This document shows positions 30,252 to 39,318 of a stretch of DNA of 64,000 bases, piece after piece. The position numbers and the translations under genes are program-made. The notes below the pieces were generated by a model, which did not search any database, was not told the origin of the DNA, and saw only the letters and a program-made list of their open reading frames with translations. This DNA comes from Granulicella sp. 5B5 (GTDB lineage Bacteria; Acidobacteriota; Terriglobia; Terriglobales; Acidobacteriaceae): NCBI RefSeq assembly GCF_014083945.1, contig NZ_CP046444.1:372001-436000 (forward strand), in the 5' to 3' direction. Each line of letters begins with the position of its first letter. Position 1 is the first letter of the stretch.

Positions 30252-30519
30252 ACATCAACTCCGCCGGGGCCCACTTGCTTTGCGCCCTACAGTACCGCAA
30301 TTTCCGCTCCGACGCATAACTATCTGCTCCCGCATCCGCGCCGCGCAACTAACGACGGTCACGTTTGCGAGGACGCCGCACGATGCTCGAGGCACATTTC
30401 CCATAATTGACCGCCTATCGAGCGTGTGCTCTAATTCGCGCGTCCGTCTCAGCGTGCTTTTTCGCGTCCGGAACATAAGCATTTCGATCTGTGATGAGCT
30501 ACCAGGAGGCAATTCAGTT

Positions 30520-32859
30520 ATGCACTTTGGCGTACCCGCGGCCCTTGCTTTCATCCTGCAGAATGCAGTCCCCACAGCACCCTCTTCAAGCGACGCACTC
30601 TGGCTCTGGATCGCCCTCGGCGTCGGCTTCCTCGCCCTGATCGCCGCATTTGTTCTCGCAAAGATCGTCCTCTCGGCCGACACCGGCACCGTGGACATGC
30701 AGACCATCTCCAACGCCATCCGCGAGGGCGCAGAGGCATTCCTGGCCCGGCAGTACCGCACCATCGGCATCCTTGCCGTGGTGCTGGCCATCCTCCTCTT
30801 TTTGGGCTACAACTTCTCGCCGCGCACGCATGACGTCGCGCTGAAGACCGTGGTTGCCTTCCTCGTCGGGGCCATCTGCTCCGGGCTCGCAGGCTTCACC
30901 GGCATGTACGTCTCCATCCGCGCCAACATCCGCACTGCCGCCGCGGCTCGTAACTCGCTCAACGGCGCTCTGCAAGCCGCGCTGCGCGGTGGCGCCGTCA
31001 CCGGCCTGGTGGTCGTCGCGCTCTCGCTCATCGGTGTTGGTGTGCTGTTCTTCGTCTTTGGCGGTCTCGACCACCCTGAGCAGGTTCCATACCAGCTCGT
31101 CGGCTTCGGCTTTGGAGCGTCGCTGGTGGCACTCTTCGCGCAGCTTGGTGGCGGCATCTATACCAAGGCCGCCGACGTAGGTGCCGACCTCGTAGGCAAG
31201 GTCGAAGCTGGCATCCCTGAAGATGACCCACGCAACCCGGCCGTCATCGCCGACCTCGTCGGCGACAACGTCGGCGACTGCGCCGGCCGTGGCGCGGACA
31301 TCTTCGAGTCCACCGCAGCCGAGAACGTCGGCGCGATGATCCTCGGCGTCGCGCTCTATCCGGTCTTCGGCATCAAGGGCATCATCTTCCCCCTGATCGT
31401 CCATGCCATCAACCTCATTAGCTCGATCATCGGTGTAGCCATCGTGAAGACGAACGACACAGAAGACCCGATGTCTGCGCTGAACCGCGGCTTCTACGTC
31501 ACCAGCGTGCTCGCTCTGGCGGGCTTCGCGTTCGCGGTGCACTCGATGCTGAACGGCCCCGGCGTCGTCTGGACGTGGCTGCTGGCCTGCGGTGTCACCG
31601 GCATGGTCACGGCGTTCCTCTTCGTCTGGATCACGCAGTACTACACCGAAAGCAAATACCGCCCGGTGCAGTCCATTGCAGAGGCCTCGCTTACCGGCCC
31701 GGCCACCAACATCATCAGCGGCCTCGCCGTCGGCATGGAGACACCCGCGCTGCCGGTGATCGTCATCTCCGCCGCGCTGCTACTCAGCTACTACTTCGGT
31801 GTAAAGGGCCTTGCAGGTGCGACCGACGCAAACGGTATGCCGCTGCACATCGCCAACTACGCCAAGGGAATCTACGGGACAGCCATCGCCACGATGGGCA
31901 TGTTGAGCACCGCCGCCTACATCCTCGCGATGGATACCTTCGGCCCCATCACCGACAACGCCGGCGGCATCATCGAGATGTCCAATCAGGACGAAGCGGT
32001 CCGCGACAAGACCGACAAGCTCGACTCGGCCGGCAACACCACCAAGGCGCTCACCAAGGGCTACGCCATCGGCTCGGCATCGCTCGCGGCGTTCCTGCTC
32101 TTCTCCGCGTATCTGGAGGAGATCAAGTCCATCGTAACCTCCCGCGTCAACGACGCACTCGCCGCAGGCATTCCGGCCTACATGCCGCCGCACTGGTCGT
32201 TCACCAACATTAATCTCGCTGAGATTCCCGTCTTCGTCGGCGCTCTGCTCGGCGCGATGCTGACGTATCTCTTCTCTTCGCTCGCCATCAAGGCCGTAGG
32301 AAGAACAGCCCAGATGGTCGTCAAGGACGTCCGCGACCAGTTCCGCGAGAACCCCGGCATCATGGCAGGCACCAGCAAGCCCGACTACGCGCGCTGCGTC
32401 AGCATCGTCACCGGCGCGGCGCTCAAGGAGATGGTCCTCCCCGGCATCCTCGCCGTCGGCCTGCCCGTCGCCGTCGGCCTCATCTTCCGCAACTTCTCGG
32501 CAGTCTATGGCTCCGGCTCCGAAGGCCTGCTGCCCGGCGCGCTCTCCACGGTTCCGACCATCAACGGTGTCGCGGTCAACCTCGGCGGCGCGGAGGCTGT
32601 CGCTGGTCTGCTAATGGTCGGCACCATCTCCGGCATCCTACTCGCCATGCTGATGAACAACGGCGGCGGCGCATGGGACAACGCCAAGAAGTGGATCGAG
32701 ACCGGCGTCTACGGCGGCAAAAAATCCGACGCTCACAAAGCCGCAGTCGTCGGCGACACCGTCGGCGATCCGTTCAAGGACACCGCCGGCCCGTCGCTGC
32801 ACGTGCTCATCAAACTACTGGCGACGATCACGCTCGTGCTCGCGCCCCTGTTCCTGTAA
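30520..32859 (+). CDS. hppA: Membrane-bound proton-pumping pyrophosphatase, K+-independent type
   Basis: The 779-residue, roughly 16-helix enzyme couples PPi hydrolysis to ion pumping. Substrate motifs are present: GADLVGKVEAGIPEDDPRNP, GDNVGDCAGRGADIFES and GDTVGDPFKDTAGPSLHVLI. The residue that sets potassium dependence is Lys509 in GNTTKA, where K+-dependent enzymes have Ala, so this should be the K+-independent class, whose known members pump protons. The ATG at 30520 follows AGGAGG at 30504-30509. The frame is open upstream on the plus strand, but that stretch is covered by the VWA gene and lacks signals. Confidence 0.95.
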   Translation: MHFGVPAALAFILQNAVPTAPSSSDALWLWIALGVGFLALIAAFVLAKIVLSADTGTVDMQTISNAIREGAEAFLARQYRTIGILAVVLAILLFLGYNFSPRTHDVALKTVVAFLVGAICSGLAGFTGMYVSIRANIRTAAAARNSLNGALQAALRGGAVTGLVVVALSLIGVGVLFFVFGGLDHPEQVPYQLVGFGFGASLVALFAQLGGGIYTKAADVGADLVGKVEAGIPEDDPRNPAVIADLVGDNVGDCAGRGADIFESTAAENVGAMILGVALYPVFGIKGIIFPLIVHAINLISSIIGVAIVKTNDTEDPMSALNRGFYVTSVLALAGFAFAVHSMLNGPGVVWTWLLACGVTGMVTAFLFVWITQYYTESKYRPVQSIAEASLTGPATNIISGLAVGMETPALPVIVISAALLLSYYFGVKGLAGATDANGMPLHIANYAKGIYGTAIATMGMLSTAAYILAMDTFGPITDNAGGIIEMSNQDEAVRDKTDKLDSAGNTTKALTKGYAIGSASLAAFLLFSAYLEEIKSIVTSRVNDALAAGIPAYMPPHWSFTNINLAEIPVFVGALLGAMLTYLFSSLAIKAVGRTAQMVVKDVRDQFRENPGIMAGTSKPDYARCVSIVTGAALKEMVLPGILAVGLPVAVGLIFRNFSAVYGSGSEGLLPGALSTVPTINGVAVNLGGAEAVAGLLMVGTISGILLAMLMNNGGGAWDNAKKWIETGVYGGKKSDAHKAAVVGDTVGDPFKDTAGPSLHVLIKLLATITLVLAPLFL

Positions 32860-32874
32860 TTGACTCAAAAGCGA

Positions 32875-32902
32875 GAAGGCCGCCTCGTCCAAGGCGGCCT
32901 TC
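32875..32902 (+). terminator. Terminator hairpin after hppA
   Basis: Arms GAAGGCCGCCT and AGGCGGCCTTC are perfect 11-base complements with a six-base loop, 15 bases after the hppA stop. The T tract is short. Confidence 0.75.
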
Positions 32903-32961
32903 TTGGGATGCAGCTTGGCAACCGCCTTACTCCGGTCTACGCTGTACTCAGGAGATTGCCC

Positions 32962-33219
32962 ATGACCACGGAAACCATCTCTCTCGCCTCGGAACTCGAA
33001 GCTGTTACTGCGCCTTTCATCGCCAGCGGCAAGTTTGCCAACGCCACCGAAGTCGTCCACGCCGCCATGGACGCCCTCCGCCACCAACTTGACGAGGCGG
33101 CCTATGACAAAGCGTGCGAACGAGCAGCTGAAGAAGGCGAAGCCAGCGGTCTGGTCGACTTCGACATCTTCGAAAGAGTTCGCGCCGAGCTTGGATTGAA
33201 ATCAAGGGTTCGCGTCTGA
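32962..33219 (+). CDS. parD: ParD-family antitoxin
   Basis: This 85-residue protein has the ParD/CC2985 plan: a short ribbon-helix-helix-like start (TISLASELEAVTAPFIASGK), then FANATEVVHAAMDALRHQ and an acidic C-terminal helix that would bind the toxin. A GGAG box lies eight bases before the ATG at 32962. Its TGA overlaps the expected parE ATG (TGATG). It would neutralise the toxin and repress the operon. Confidence 0.85.
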   Translation: MTTETISLASELEAVTAPFIASGKFANATEVVHAAMDALRHQLDEAAYDKACERAAEEGEASGLVDFDIFERVRAELGLKSRVRV

Positions 33220-33511
33220 TGCCGAGGTTCGGTACTCCAGCAGAGCATTGGCCGACCTAAGGGAAATAGGAACTTTCACCCTCGAAAAGTGGGGAATCCA
33301 GCAGGCAGAAATGTATCTCGACGAAATCGACGATACCTGTGTGTTCATCGCCAAGAACCTCCGGGTCGGGCGGGTCTACGATCCCTCGCATCCAACTTGG
33401 CGAAGATTCGAGCACAAGAGTCACGTCATTCTTTACTCCCAAAACCGGTCCGGCGTGACCATCCAGCTCATCCTGCACAAGAGCCGTCTGCTGCCCTCGA
33501 CTCCTCGCTGA
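33219..33511 (+). pseudogene. parE: ParE-family toxin gene with a one-base frameshift near the start
   Basis: The ATG at 33219 overlaps the parD stop, and its first codons read MPRF, a normal ParE start, but the frame stops soon after. One base later the other frame reads RYSSRALADLREIGTFTLEK and continues to 33511 as a full ParE body (WRRFEHKSHVILY, IQLILHKS). Inserting one base near 33231 restores a toxin of about 97 residues. As it stands the only in-frame start is a TTG at 33248 without a clear ribosome site, so the gene is probably inactive or the assembly has an error. Confidence 0.75.
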
Positions 33512-33586
33512 CAAACCTCCCCGTCCGCGCTATCCTTTCCCCGTCATCCAAATTCCACACTCTCCCGCCTCAAAGGAGACCCAGCC

Positions 33587-34702
33587 ATGTCATCCATCCG
33601 ACTACTCGTAGGAACCCGCAAAGGCGCCTTCGTGCTCACCTCCGACGGCGCGCGTAAAGACTGGACGATCTCACAGCCGCACTTCGCCGGTTGGGAGCTC
33701 TATCACCTCAAGGGCTCACCCGCCGACCCCAACCGTCTCTATGCCTCGCAGTCGTCCGGCTGGTTCGGCCAGCAGATCCAGCGCTCCGACGACGGCGGCC
33801 TCACCTGGAACCCGGTCGACAACAAGTTCGCCTACGATGGCACGGCCGGCACGCACCAGTGGTACGACGGCACGCCGCATCCATGGGAGTTCAAGCTCGT
33901 CTGGCACCTCGAGCCCTCGCTCACCGACCCCGACACCTGCTACGCGGGCGTCGAGGACGCGGCGCTCTTCCGCACCATTGACGGCGGCGCCTCATGGCAT
34001 GAGCTGTCCGGCCTGCGCACCAGCGCCACCGGCCCCAACTGGCAGCCCGGCGCGGGCGGGCTCTGCCTGCACACCATCATCCTCGACAAGACCAATCCCG
34101 AGCGCATGGTCATCGCCATCTCCGCGGCGGGCGCGTTCCGTACCGACGACGGCGCGAAGACCTGGAAGCCCATCAACAAGGGCCTCTACTCCAAGTACAT
34201 CCCCGACCCCACGGCGGAGGTCGGCCACTGCGTGCACCATGTCGCCATGCACCCGGCCAAGCCGCAGACGCTGTTCATGCAGAAGCACTGGGACGTGATG
34301 CGCTCGGACGACGCCGGTGACCAGTGGACCAAGATCAGCGGCAACCTGCCTACCGACTTCGGCTTCGTCATCGACGTGCACGCACACCAGCCGGAGACGG
34401 TCTACGTGGTGCCCATCAAGTCCGACGCTGAACACTTCCCTCTCGACGGTGAGCTGAAGGTCTACCGCAGCAAGTCCGGTGGCAACGAGTGGGAGCCGCT
34501 GACCAACGGCCTGCCACAGAAGGACTGCTATGTGAACGTGCTGCGCGATGCGATGTCCGTCGATCAACTCGACGACTGCGGCATCTACTTTGGCACCACC
34601 GGCGGCCAGGTCTACTGCTCGCCCGATGGTGGCGAAAGCTGGAGCGCGATTACGCACGATCTGCCCGCGGTGCTCTCAGTTGAAGCACAGACGCTGCCCT
34701 AA
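33587..34702 (+). CDS. BNR/sialidase-like repeat protein, probable beta-propeller
   Basis: The 371-residue protein has no signal peptide and several Asp-box-like repeats ([50 protein letters not shown]) spaced as in a propeller. This fold is used by sialidases, photosystem assembly factors and many unknown proteins. No glycosidase catalytic residues can be assigned. A MoaD/ThiS-like gene follows after three bases, and the pair looks like a unit. Confidence 0.85.
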   Translation: MSSIRLLVGTRKGAFVLTSDGARKDWTISQPHFAGWELYHLKGSPADPNRLYASQSSGWFGQQIQRSDDGGLTWNPVDNKFAYDGTAGTHQWYDGTPHPWEFKLVWHLEPSLTDPDTCYAGVEDAALFRTIDGGASWHELSGLRTSATGPNWQPGAGGLCLHTIILDKTNPERMVIAISAAGAFRTDDGAKTWKPINKGLYSKYIPDPTAEVGHCVHHVAMHPAKPQTLFMQKHWDVMRSDDAGDQWTKISGNLPTDFGFVIDVHAHQPETVYVVPIKSDAEHFPLDGELKVYRSKSGGNEWEPLTNGLPQKDCYVNVLRDAMSVDQLDDCGIYFGTTGGQVYCSPDGGESWSAITHDLPAVLSVEAQTLP

Positions 34703-34705
34703 GCT

Positions 34706-35011
34706 ATGCCTGCCGTCCGCGTCGACCTGCCCGCACCGCTGCGCCGCCTGGCCAGCATCTCCGGCCATGAGGTCACTCTCGACCTCGCGGCCGCGGTGAC
34801 GCTTGAGGCGGTAATCCGGGAGCTGGAAGTCCGCTACCCTGCCCTGCGCGGCGCCATCCTCGACCACCACACGCAGCAGCGCCGTCCGTTCCTACGCTTC
34901 TTCGCGTTGAACGAGGACATCTCGTTGCAGCCGCTCGATGCACCATTGCCTTCCGCCATCGCCGACGGCAGCGAACCGCTGCTCATCATCGCGGGGATTG
35001 CTGGCGGTTAG
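34706..35011 (+). CDS. MoaD/ThiS-family small sulfur-carrier-like protein
   Basis: This 101-residue protein fits the ubiquitin-like MoaD/ThiS fold and ends in the required Gly-Gly (LLIIAGIAGG), the site where a C-terminal thiocarboxylate is formed in this family. It follows the BNR-repeat gene after three bases and overlaps the convergent GNAT gene by four. No E1-like activator, cysteine desulfurase or MoaE lies nearby, so its acceptor is unknown. Confidence 0.85.
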   Translation: MPAVRVDLPAPLRRLASISGHEVTLDLAAAVTLEAVIRELEVRYPALRGAILDHHTQQRRPFLRFFALNEDISLQPLDAPLPSAIADGSEPLLIIAGIAGG

Positions 35012-35535
35012 ACGATCTCGCGCTCCAGCACGATGAAGTGCAGATCGTCGCGCAACGGCTTGCCCAGGCGCTCGTCGCCATACGGAAACGGCTCGGTATC
35101 GCCGGTCTTCGTATAACCGCGCCGCTCGTACCACGCAATCAGCCCCACGCGCACATGCAGCACCGTCATGCGGATGCGTGTGCCTCCGCGCTCGCTGGCG
35201 TAGCCTTCAGCGGCAGCGAGCAACGTGCGTCCAAGCTGGCGGTTCTGGCGGTCAGGACGCACCGTCAGCAGGCCGAGATACCAGACGCCGCCAGCCTCCG
35301 GGTTCAGCCACGCCGTACCCAGCAGCGGGCCATCCTCAGTATCGCGCCACACCAGCAGAACGCCGTTGGGCTTGGCCGCCAGCTCTTCCCGCAGCGACGA
35401 ATCGCTCAGGCGCTGCCCTTCGATAATTCCTTCTTCGACGTTCCAGCTCGCACCCGCGCCGGTGCCTCGATAGGCGAGGTTCGCCAGCGCAACCACCTCT
35501 GCAAAGTCCGCTTCCACTACAGGCCGCAAGATCAT
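35008..35535 (-). CDS. GNAT-family N-acetyltransferase
   Basis: The 175-residue product has the GNAT core: MILRPVVEADFAEVVALANL at the N-terminus, the strand GVWYLGLLTVRPDRQNRQLG with the acetyl-CoA loop, then RTLLAAAEGYASERGG and the late LIAWYERRGYTKTG. The substrate is unknown. Confidence 0.87.
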   Translation of the reverse strand: MILRPVVEADFAEVVALANLAYRGTGAGASWNVEEGIIEGQRLSDSSLREELAAKPNGVLLVWRDTEDGPLLGTAWLNPEAGGVWYLGLLTVRPDRQNRQLGRTLLAAAEGYASERGGTRIRMTVLHVRVGLIAWYERRGYTKTGDTEPFPYGDERLGKPLRDDLHFIVLEREIV

Positions 35536-35557
35536 GGTGCCAGTTTAATCCCACGCG

Positions 35558-36199
35558 TCAGAAGCGGAAGTAAGCCCCCAGCATCGGCTCCGCTGTATGG
35601 AAGAACGCACCCGTGGAGGAGTATGCAGTCGCCAGTTGTGGGGCCTTGTACACGTTGCCGCGGTACTGCCCACGGATGCCGAGATGCGGCAACACAGCCC
35701 AGTCCACTCCGCCGCCGTATACCAGCACGCCCTTCGTCTGCGACTGTGCTCCATTCTGCGAGCCCGCAGGTTGGTTGAAGAGAATCCCGCCACCCGCCAG
35801 CAGAAATGGCCGCAGGTTCAGGATGTGCGCCGACACCTCATAGTCCGCAGTCACCTCATGCGCGTTCGCAGGCACAAACTTGTTCGCTGGCCCAACCACG
35901 TTGCACGTCGGGACAGGGTTTCCAGGGCAAACGACCTCCTCCGAATAGTTCTGGTCTGCCCGGTTCCATGCGTACGTCACCTCATACCCAAGCAGCGGGT
36001 TGGACTGGTGGTGCAACTCCACCAGCACACCCGCCTGGTTCGATGGGCTCTGGGTGACGCCATTACCATTCACCGTTCCGCTGAAGGCGCCATACACACT
36101 CGCAGCCACGTCGGTCTGGGCGTTCGCTGCGCTCGCCGTCGCTGCTGCCAGAGCCACCAGAACTGCAATCGTCCACCGTCTACGAGTCATAGGGTCCAC
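35558..36199 (-). CDS. Outer membrane beta-barrel protein
   Basis: This 213-residue protein has a signal peptide (WTIAVLVALAAATASAANAQ), alternating strands such as GVLVELHHQSNPLLGYEVTY and a terminal aromatic (LGAYFRF). It resembles the OmpA/OmpW-like eight-strand barrels common in Acidobacteriota. Two Cys in VVCPGNPVPTCN may form a loop disulfide. Function unknown. Confidence 0.82.
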   Translation of the reverse strand: MDPMTRRRWTIAVLVALAAATASAANAQTDVAASVYGAFSGTVNGNGVTQSPSNQAGVLVELHHQSNPLLGYEVTYAWNRADQNYSEEVVCPGNPVPTCNVVGPANKFVPANAHEVTADYEVSAHILNLRPFLLAGGGILFNQPAGSQNGAQSQTKGVLVYGGGVDWAVLPHLGIRGQYRGNVYKAPQLATAYSSTGAFFHTAEPMLGAYFRF

Positions 36200-36476
36200 T
36201 CCTCAGCTTGATACAGGAGGTCTCCATCCATGGCTTGCGTACCATCTCATCAGAAACCTCTGTATCCGATGCTCGCTTAGACGCGAGCCTGCACAAGGAG
36301 TTGCGCTGAATTTTGTACCGGAATCGAGCCCCACAATCACCCTGAATTCGCGCTGTCAAGCCCGAACAGTCTATCTTGAACATTCCATGCCAGATACGAG
36401 GATAAGACAATAGGCTCCAAACCGTTAGAATGAAAGTAGAGCCTTCTTGAGATACAATAACCTCCACTATCTGTGG

Positions 36477-36609
36477 TGCTATAACCCCTTTATTTCCCAG
36501 ATCATACCCGCAACCATATAAAGAATCAGCCACTTACCCCCGGGATCACCCCGTAAGTCGCTGATTCTACTGGATACCGCCGCTACATAGGGAGGGGGAG
36601 GGGTATCCC
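36477..36609. repeat. Long REP-like element, copy A
   Basis: About 130 bases match the element at 41186-41317 in inverted orientation, with differences spread along the length. Both carry an inner palindrome (here 36523-36567, arms GAATCAGCCACTTAC and GTAAGTCGCTGATTC) and end in GCTACATAGGGAGGGGG. The rest of the gap 36200-36636 shows no gene; it presumably holds the promoters of the two divergent genes, but none stands out. Confidence 0.85.
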
Positions 36610-36636
36610 ACAGCCCCCGAAAGTACAATCGAAGTC

Positions 36637-37989
36637 ATGGCTCGCCTTTACCCGTTCCGCGCTCTCCGTTACGATCCAGCCCGCGTCAGCATGACCGATG
36701 TCGTTACCCAGCCCTACGACAAGATCTCCCCGGAGATGCAGGAACGCTACTACCAGGCCAGCCCCTACAACCTCATCCGCGTCATCCTGGGCAAGCACCT
36801 GCCCGGCGATACAGACGCCCAGAACGTCTACACCCGCGCCGCCGCCACGCTGAGCGACTGGCGCAACGAAGGTGTCCTGAAGGAAGAGGCCGAGCCTGCC
36901 CTCTACGGATACTCGCAGACCTATACGGTGCCCGGCACCGACGAGGTGCGCGAGCGCCGCGGGTTCATCGGCCTGGCGCAGCTCTCCGACTACGCCGACC
37001 GCGTCGTCTATCGCCACGAGCAGACGTTCCCGAAGCATAAGTCCGACCGGCTTGCACTCTTCAAGGCCACGCGCGCCTACTGCGAGCAGATCTACATGCT
37101 CTACTCGGACCCGACATTTACCGCCGAGCAGATCATCTTTGCTGAGGGTGCCGCGCCGGAGCTGGAGATCACCGATGAGTACGATGTCGTGCATCGTGTG
37201 TGGAAGCTCACCGATCCTGCACTGATCCAGAAGGTGCTGGCAACGATGGACGACAAGTGGCTGCTCATCGCTGATGGGCATCACCGCTATGAGACCTCGA
37301 CGGCCTACATGTTCGAGCGCGCCGCCGAGCTTGGCGTCGACCCCAAGGCCGCGCCGAAGACCGACGCAAATGGCCTGCCGCAGCCGGCCTTCCCCGAGCA
37401 GGCGATGATGATGACCTTCGTGAATATGGACGCGCCCGGCATCACCATCCTGCCGACGCACCGTGTCGCCTTCGGCCTGCCACACTTCAACGGCCGCGAC
37501 TTCGCACGGAAGGCCGAACAGTACTTCACAGTGACAGAGATTCCGGCTAACACCGACGGCAAACTGCCCGGTGCGGCAGGCCTGCTCAAGGCCTTGAACG
37601 AGACTGAGGGGGTAGCGTTCGTCGCCGCCACGCGCGATGGAGATTTTCTGCTGAAGCCCAAGCCTGAGGCCGTTGCGCCATTGCTCGCGGACCTTTCGCC
37701 ACGCAAGCAGCAACTGGATGTGACGCAACTGCACAAGGTGGTGCTGGATAAGCTGCTGGGTCTGAACGAAGAGACGGTACGAGCAGGCTCCAACGTGCGT
37801 TACCTGCGCGAGGCCACCGACGCCCTGCAACAGGTGGGCAGCGGCAATGCCGATGTTGCTTTCCTCATCAAGCCCGTCACGCTGGAGCAGATGAAGGACG
37901 TCTCGCTGAACCTGGAAGTGATGCCGCAGAAGTCGACGGACTTCTATCCGAAGCTGCTCAGCGGACTGGCGATGTACACGCTGGACTAG
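36637..37989 (+). CDS. DUF1015 family protein
   Basis: The 450-residue cytoplasmic protein begins ARLYPFRALRYDPARV and contains VVTQPYDKISPEMQ, ERRGFIGLAQLSDY, RHEQTFPKHKSDRL and the conserved ADGHHRYETS motif, which marks DUF1015. The biochemical role of the family is not settled. It converges on thiG with two bases between the stop codons. Confidence 0.92.
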   Translation: MARLYPFRALRYDPARVSMTDVVTQPYDKISPEMQERYYQASPYNLIRVILGKHLPGDTDAQNVYTRAAATLSDWRNEGVLKEEAEPALYGYSQTYTVPGTDEVRERRGFIGLAQLSDYADRVVYRHEQTFPKHKSDRLALFKATRAYCEQIYMLYSDPTFTAEQIIFAEGAAPELEITDEYDVVHRVWKLTDPALIQKVLATMDDKWLLIADGHHRYETSTAYMFERAAELGVDPKAAPKTDANGLPQPAFPEQAMMMTFVNMDAPGITILPTHRVAFGLPHFNGRDFARKAEQYFTVTEIPANTDGKLPGAAGLLKALNETEGVAFVAATRDGDFLLKPKPEAVAPLLADLSPRKQQLDVTQLHKVVLDKLLGLNEETVRAGSNVRYLREATDALQQVGSGNADVAFLIKPVTLEQMKDVSLNLEVMPQKSTDFYPKLLSGLAMYTLD

Positions 37990-37991
37990 CG

Positions 37992-38762
37992 TTACTTCGA
38001 GATGCCCTCGAGCGGTGAGCTGGCGGTGGCATAGAGCTTCTTCGGCATGCGTCCGGCGAGGAACGCTTCGCGACCGGCTTCGACGCCCTTCTTCATCGCT
38101 GAACTCATCAGCACTGGGTCCTTCGCAGCGGCCATTGCGGTGTTGAGTAGTACTCCGTCAAAGCCCATCTCCATTGCCAGAGCTGCGTCGCTCGCGGTGC
38201 CGAGGCCAGCATCGACGATCAGCGGAACCTCCGTGATGAGTTCGCGCATCATGCGCAAGGTATAGGTGTTCGCGATGCCGAGGCCCGTGCCGATAGGAGC
38301 GCCAAGAGGCATCACAGCCGCTGCACCAACGTCAATCAGACGCTTGGCGAAGACGATGTCATCTGTCGTATAAGGGAGGACGGTGAAGCCTTCCTTGACC
38401 AGCACACTGGTCGCTTCGACCGTCGCCTGCACGTCGGGATAGAGCGTCGCCTGGTCGCCGATCACTTCGATCTTGACCCAGTCGGAGAGCCCAACCTCGC
38501 GACCGAGGCGTGCCGCTCGGATCGCCTCTTCTGCGGTGTAGCAACCCGCTGTGTTCGGCAGCAGGAAGTACTTCTTGGGATCGATGAAGTCGAGCAAAGA
38601 TTCCTTACTTCGGTCGAGGTTCACTCGCCGCACTGCGACAGTGACCATCTCTGCGCCGGAGACTTCGATGGCGGCCTTCGTCTCAGCGCCATCCTTGTAC
38701 TTGCCTGTTCCAACAATCAACCGCGACCGAAACGTACGTCCTGCAATGACCAACTCGTCCAT
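37992..38762 (-). CDS. thiG: Thiazole synthase
   Basis: ThiG builds the thiazole ring of thiamine from deoxyxylulose phosphate, dehydroglycine and ThiS thiocarboxylate. The 256-residue TIM barrel contains [11 protein letters not shown], the Schiff-base Lys in [34 protein letters not shown] and [11 protein letters not shown]. The usual partners thiS, thiH or thiO and thiC are not adjacent. Upstream, a small structured unit ends in a terminator 28 bases before the start. Confidence 0.95.
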   Translation of the reverse strand: MDELVIAGRTFRSRLIVGTGKYKDGAETKAAIEVSGAEMVTVAVRRVNLDRSKESLLDFIDPKKYFLLPNTAGCYTAEEAIRAARLGREVGLSDWVKIEVIGDQATLYPDVQATVEATSVLVKEGFTVLPYTTDDIVFAKRLIDVGAAAVMPLGAPIGTGLGIANTYTLRMMRELITEVPLIVDAGLGTASDAALAMEMGFDGVLLNTAMAAAKDPVLMSSAMKKGVEAGREAFLAGRMPKKLYATASSPLEGISK

Positions 38763-38790
38763 GCCTCTAGTCTAATCGCCCGGAAACACA

Positions 38791-38822
38791 AACGGCCTGC
38801 TCCAGCGAAGGAGCAAGCCGTT
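38791..38822 (-). terminator. Hairpin terminator upstream of thiG
   Basis: Arms AACGGC-TGCTCC and GGAGCA-GCCGTT pair with one mismatch around a six-base loop. On the minus strand the stem is followed by TTTGTGTTT, so it should end a transcript that comes from about 39000 and precedes thiG. Confidence 0.6.
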
Positions 38823-38846
38823 ATGCGGTGATCTGGGTGGTTTGAC

Positions 38847-39031
38847 CTGAGGCATCCGTACTGGATGGGCCTCTGCAGAGTGGTACGAACTGCCAGGACT
38901 AGAGCACGGATGCTCTAAGCCTCAGTCACCTCACGTGTTGTCGTGCTACTGGAACTATCAATCTTCATAGGCTTGGACCATCCTCCTTTCCCGTGTGTCT
39001 GAAAGGTAAATTAGAGTCTGCCGCACGTCAA
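38847..39031 (-). other. Candidate small transcription unit with 17-codon ORF and structured RNA
   Basis: On the minus strand a TTGACG (39026-39031) and TACCTT (39003-39008) are 17 bases apart. An AAAGGAGG box follows at 38982-38989, then a 17-codon frame at 38915-38968 (MKIDSSSSTTTREVTEA), 13 bases from the box, which is long. The end of that frame folds into a stem: CTGAGG (38847-38852) with CCTCAG (38920-38925), and CATCCGT (38853-38859) with ACGGATG (38906-38912). The terminator at 38791 comes next. It may be a peptide gene, a small RNA or a leader; no known class fits. This accounts for most of the gap 38763-39093. Confidence 0.4.
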
Positions 39032-39093
39032 ACCACCCGCTATGACGATGCTGCATCTGATTGATGGACGGATATTTGCAAGGAGATCACTCC

Positions 39094-39315
39094 ATGAAAC
39101 CTGTCACCATCATTGGCGCAATCCTGATTATCGTGGGCATTGTTGGATTCGCCGTCGGCGGCTTTACGTTCTCACATGAGAAGAAAGACGTGGACCTCGG
39201 GCCCCTGCAGGTTTCTCATGAGCAGAAGAATACTGTTCCCATTCCTCCGATCCTGAGCACAATCGCTCTGATAGGTGGGATTGCCCTAGTCGCTGCCGGG
39301 GTGAAGAGCCGCTAA
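39094..39315 (+). CDS. Small two-helix membrane protein
   Basis: The 73-residue product has a hydrophobic helix at each end (VTIIGAILIIVGIVGFAVGG and ILSTIALIGGIALVAAG) around a short charged middle (SHEKKDVDLGPLQVSHEQ). Similar small proteins are widespread and unnamed. An AAGGAG box precedes the ATG at 39094. It converges on the metal-sensor gene. Confidence 0.75.
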   Translation: MKPVTIIGAILIIVGIVGFAVGGFTFSHEKKDVDLGPLQVSHEQKNTVPIPPILSTIALIGGIALVAAGVKSR

Positions 39316-39318
39316 ATG

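Noticed and set aside
29767-30519. Long N-terminal extension of the pyrophosphatase frame
   Set aside because: It runs antisense to a VWA gene, and a strong ribosome site stands before the ATG at 30520.
38855-38900. Resemblance of the plus strand to the 3' end of 5S rRNA (CTGCCAGGA)
   Set aside because: No matching 5S 5' half exists upstream and the similarity is short, so I regard it as chance.
38915-38989. Possible PqqA-like precursor peptide, since WSKP can be read before the ATG
   Set aside because: No start codon precedes that motif in frame, the Glu and Tyr needed for PQQ are missing, and no pqq genes are nearby.
38763-39093. TPP riboswitch for thiG
   Set aside because: The conserved CTGAGA and ACCTGAT segments are not found in the right order and spacing.
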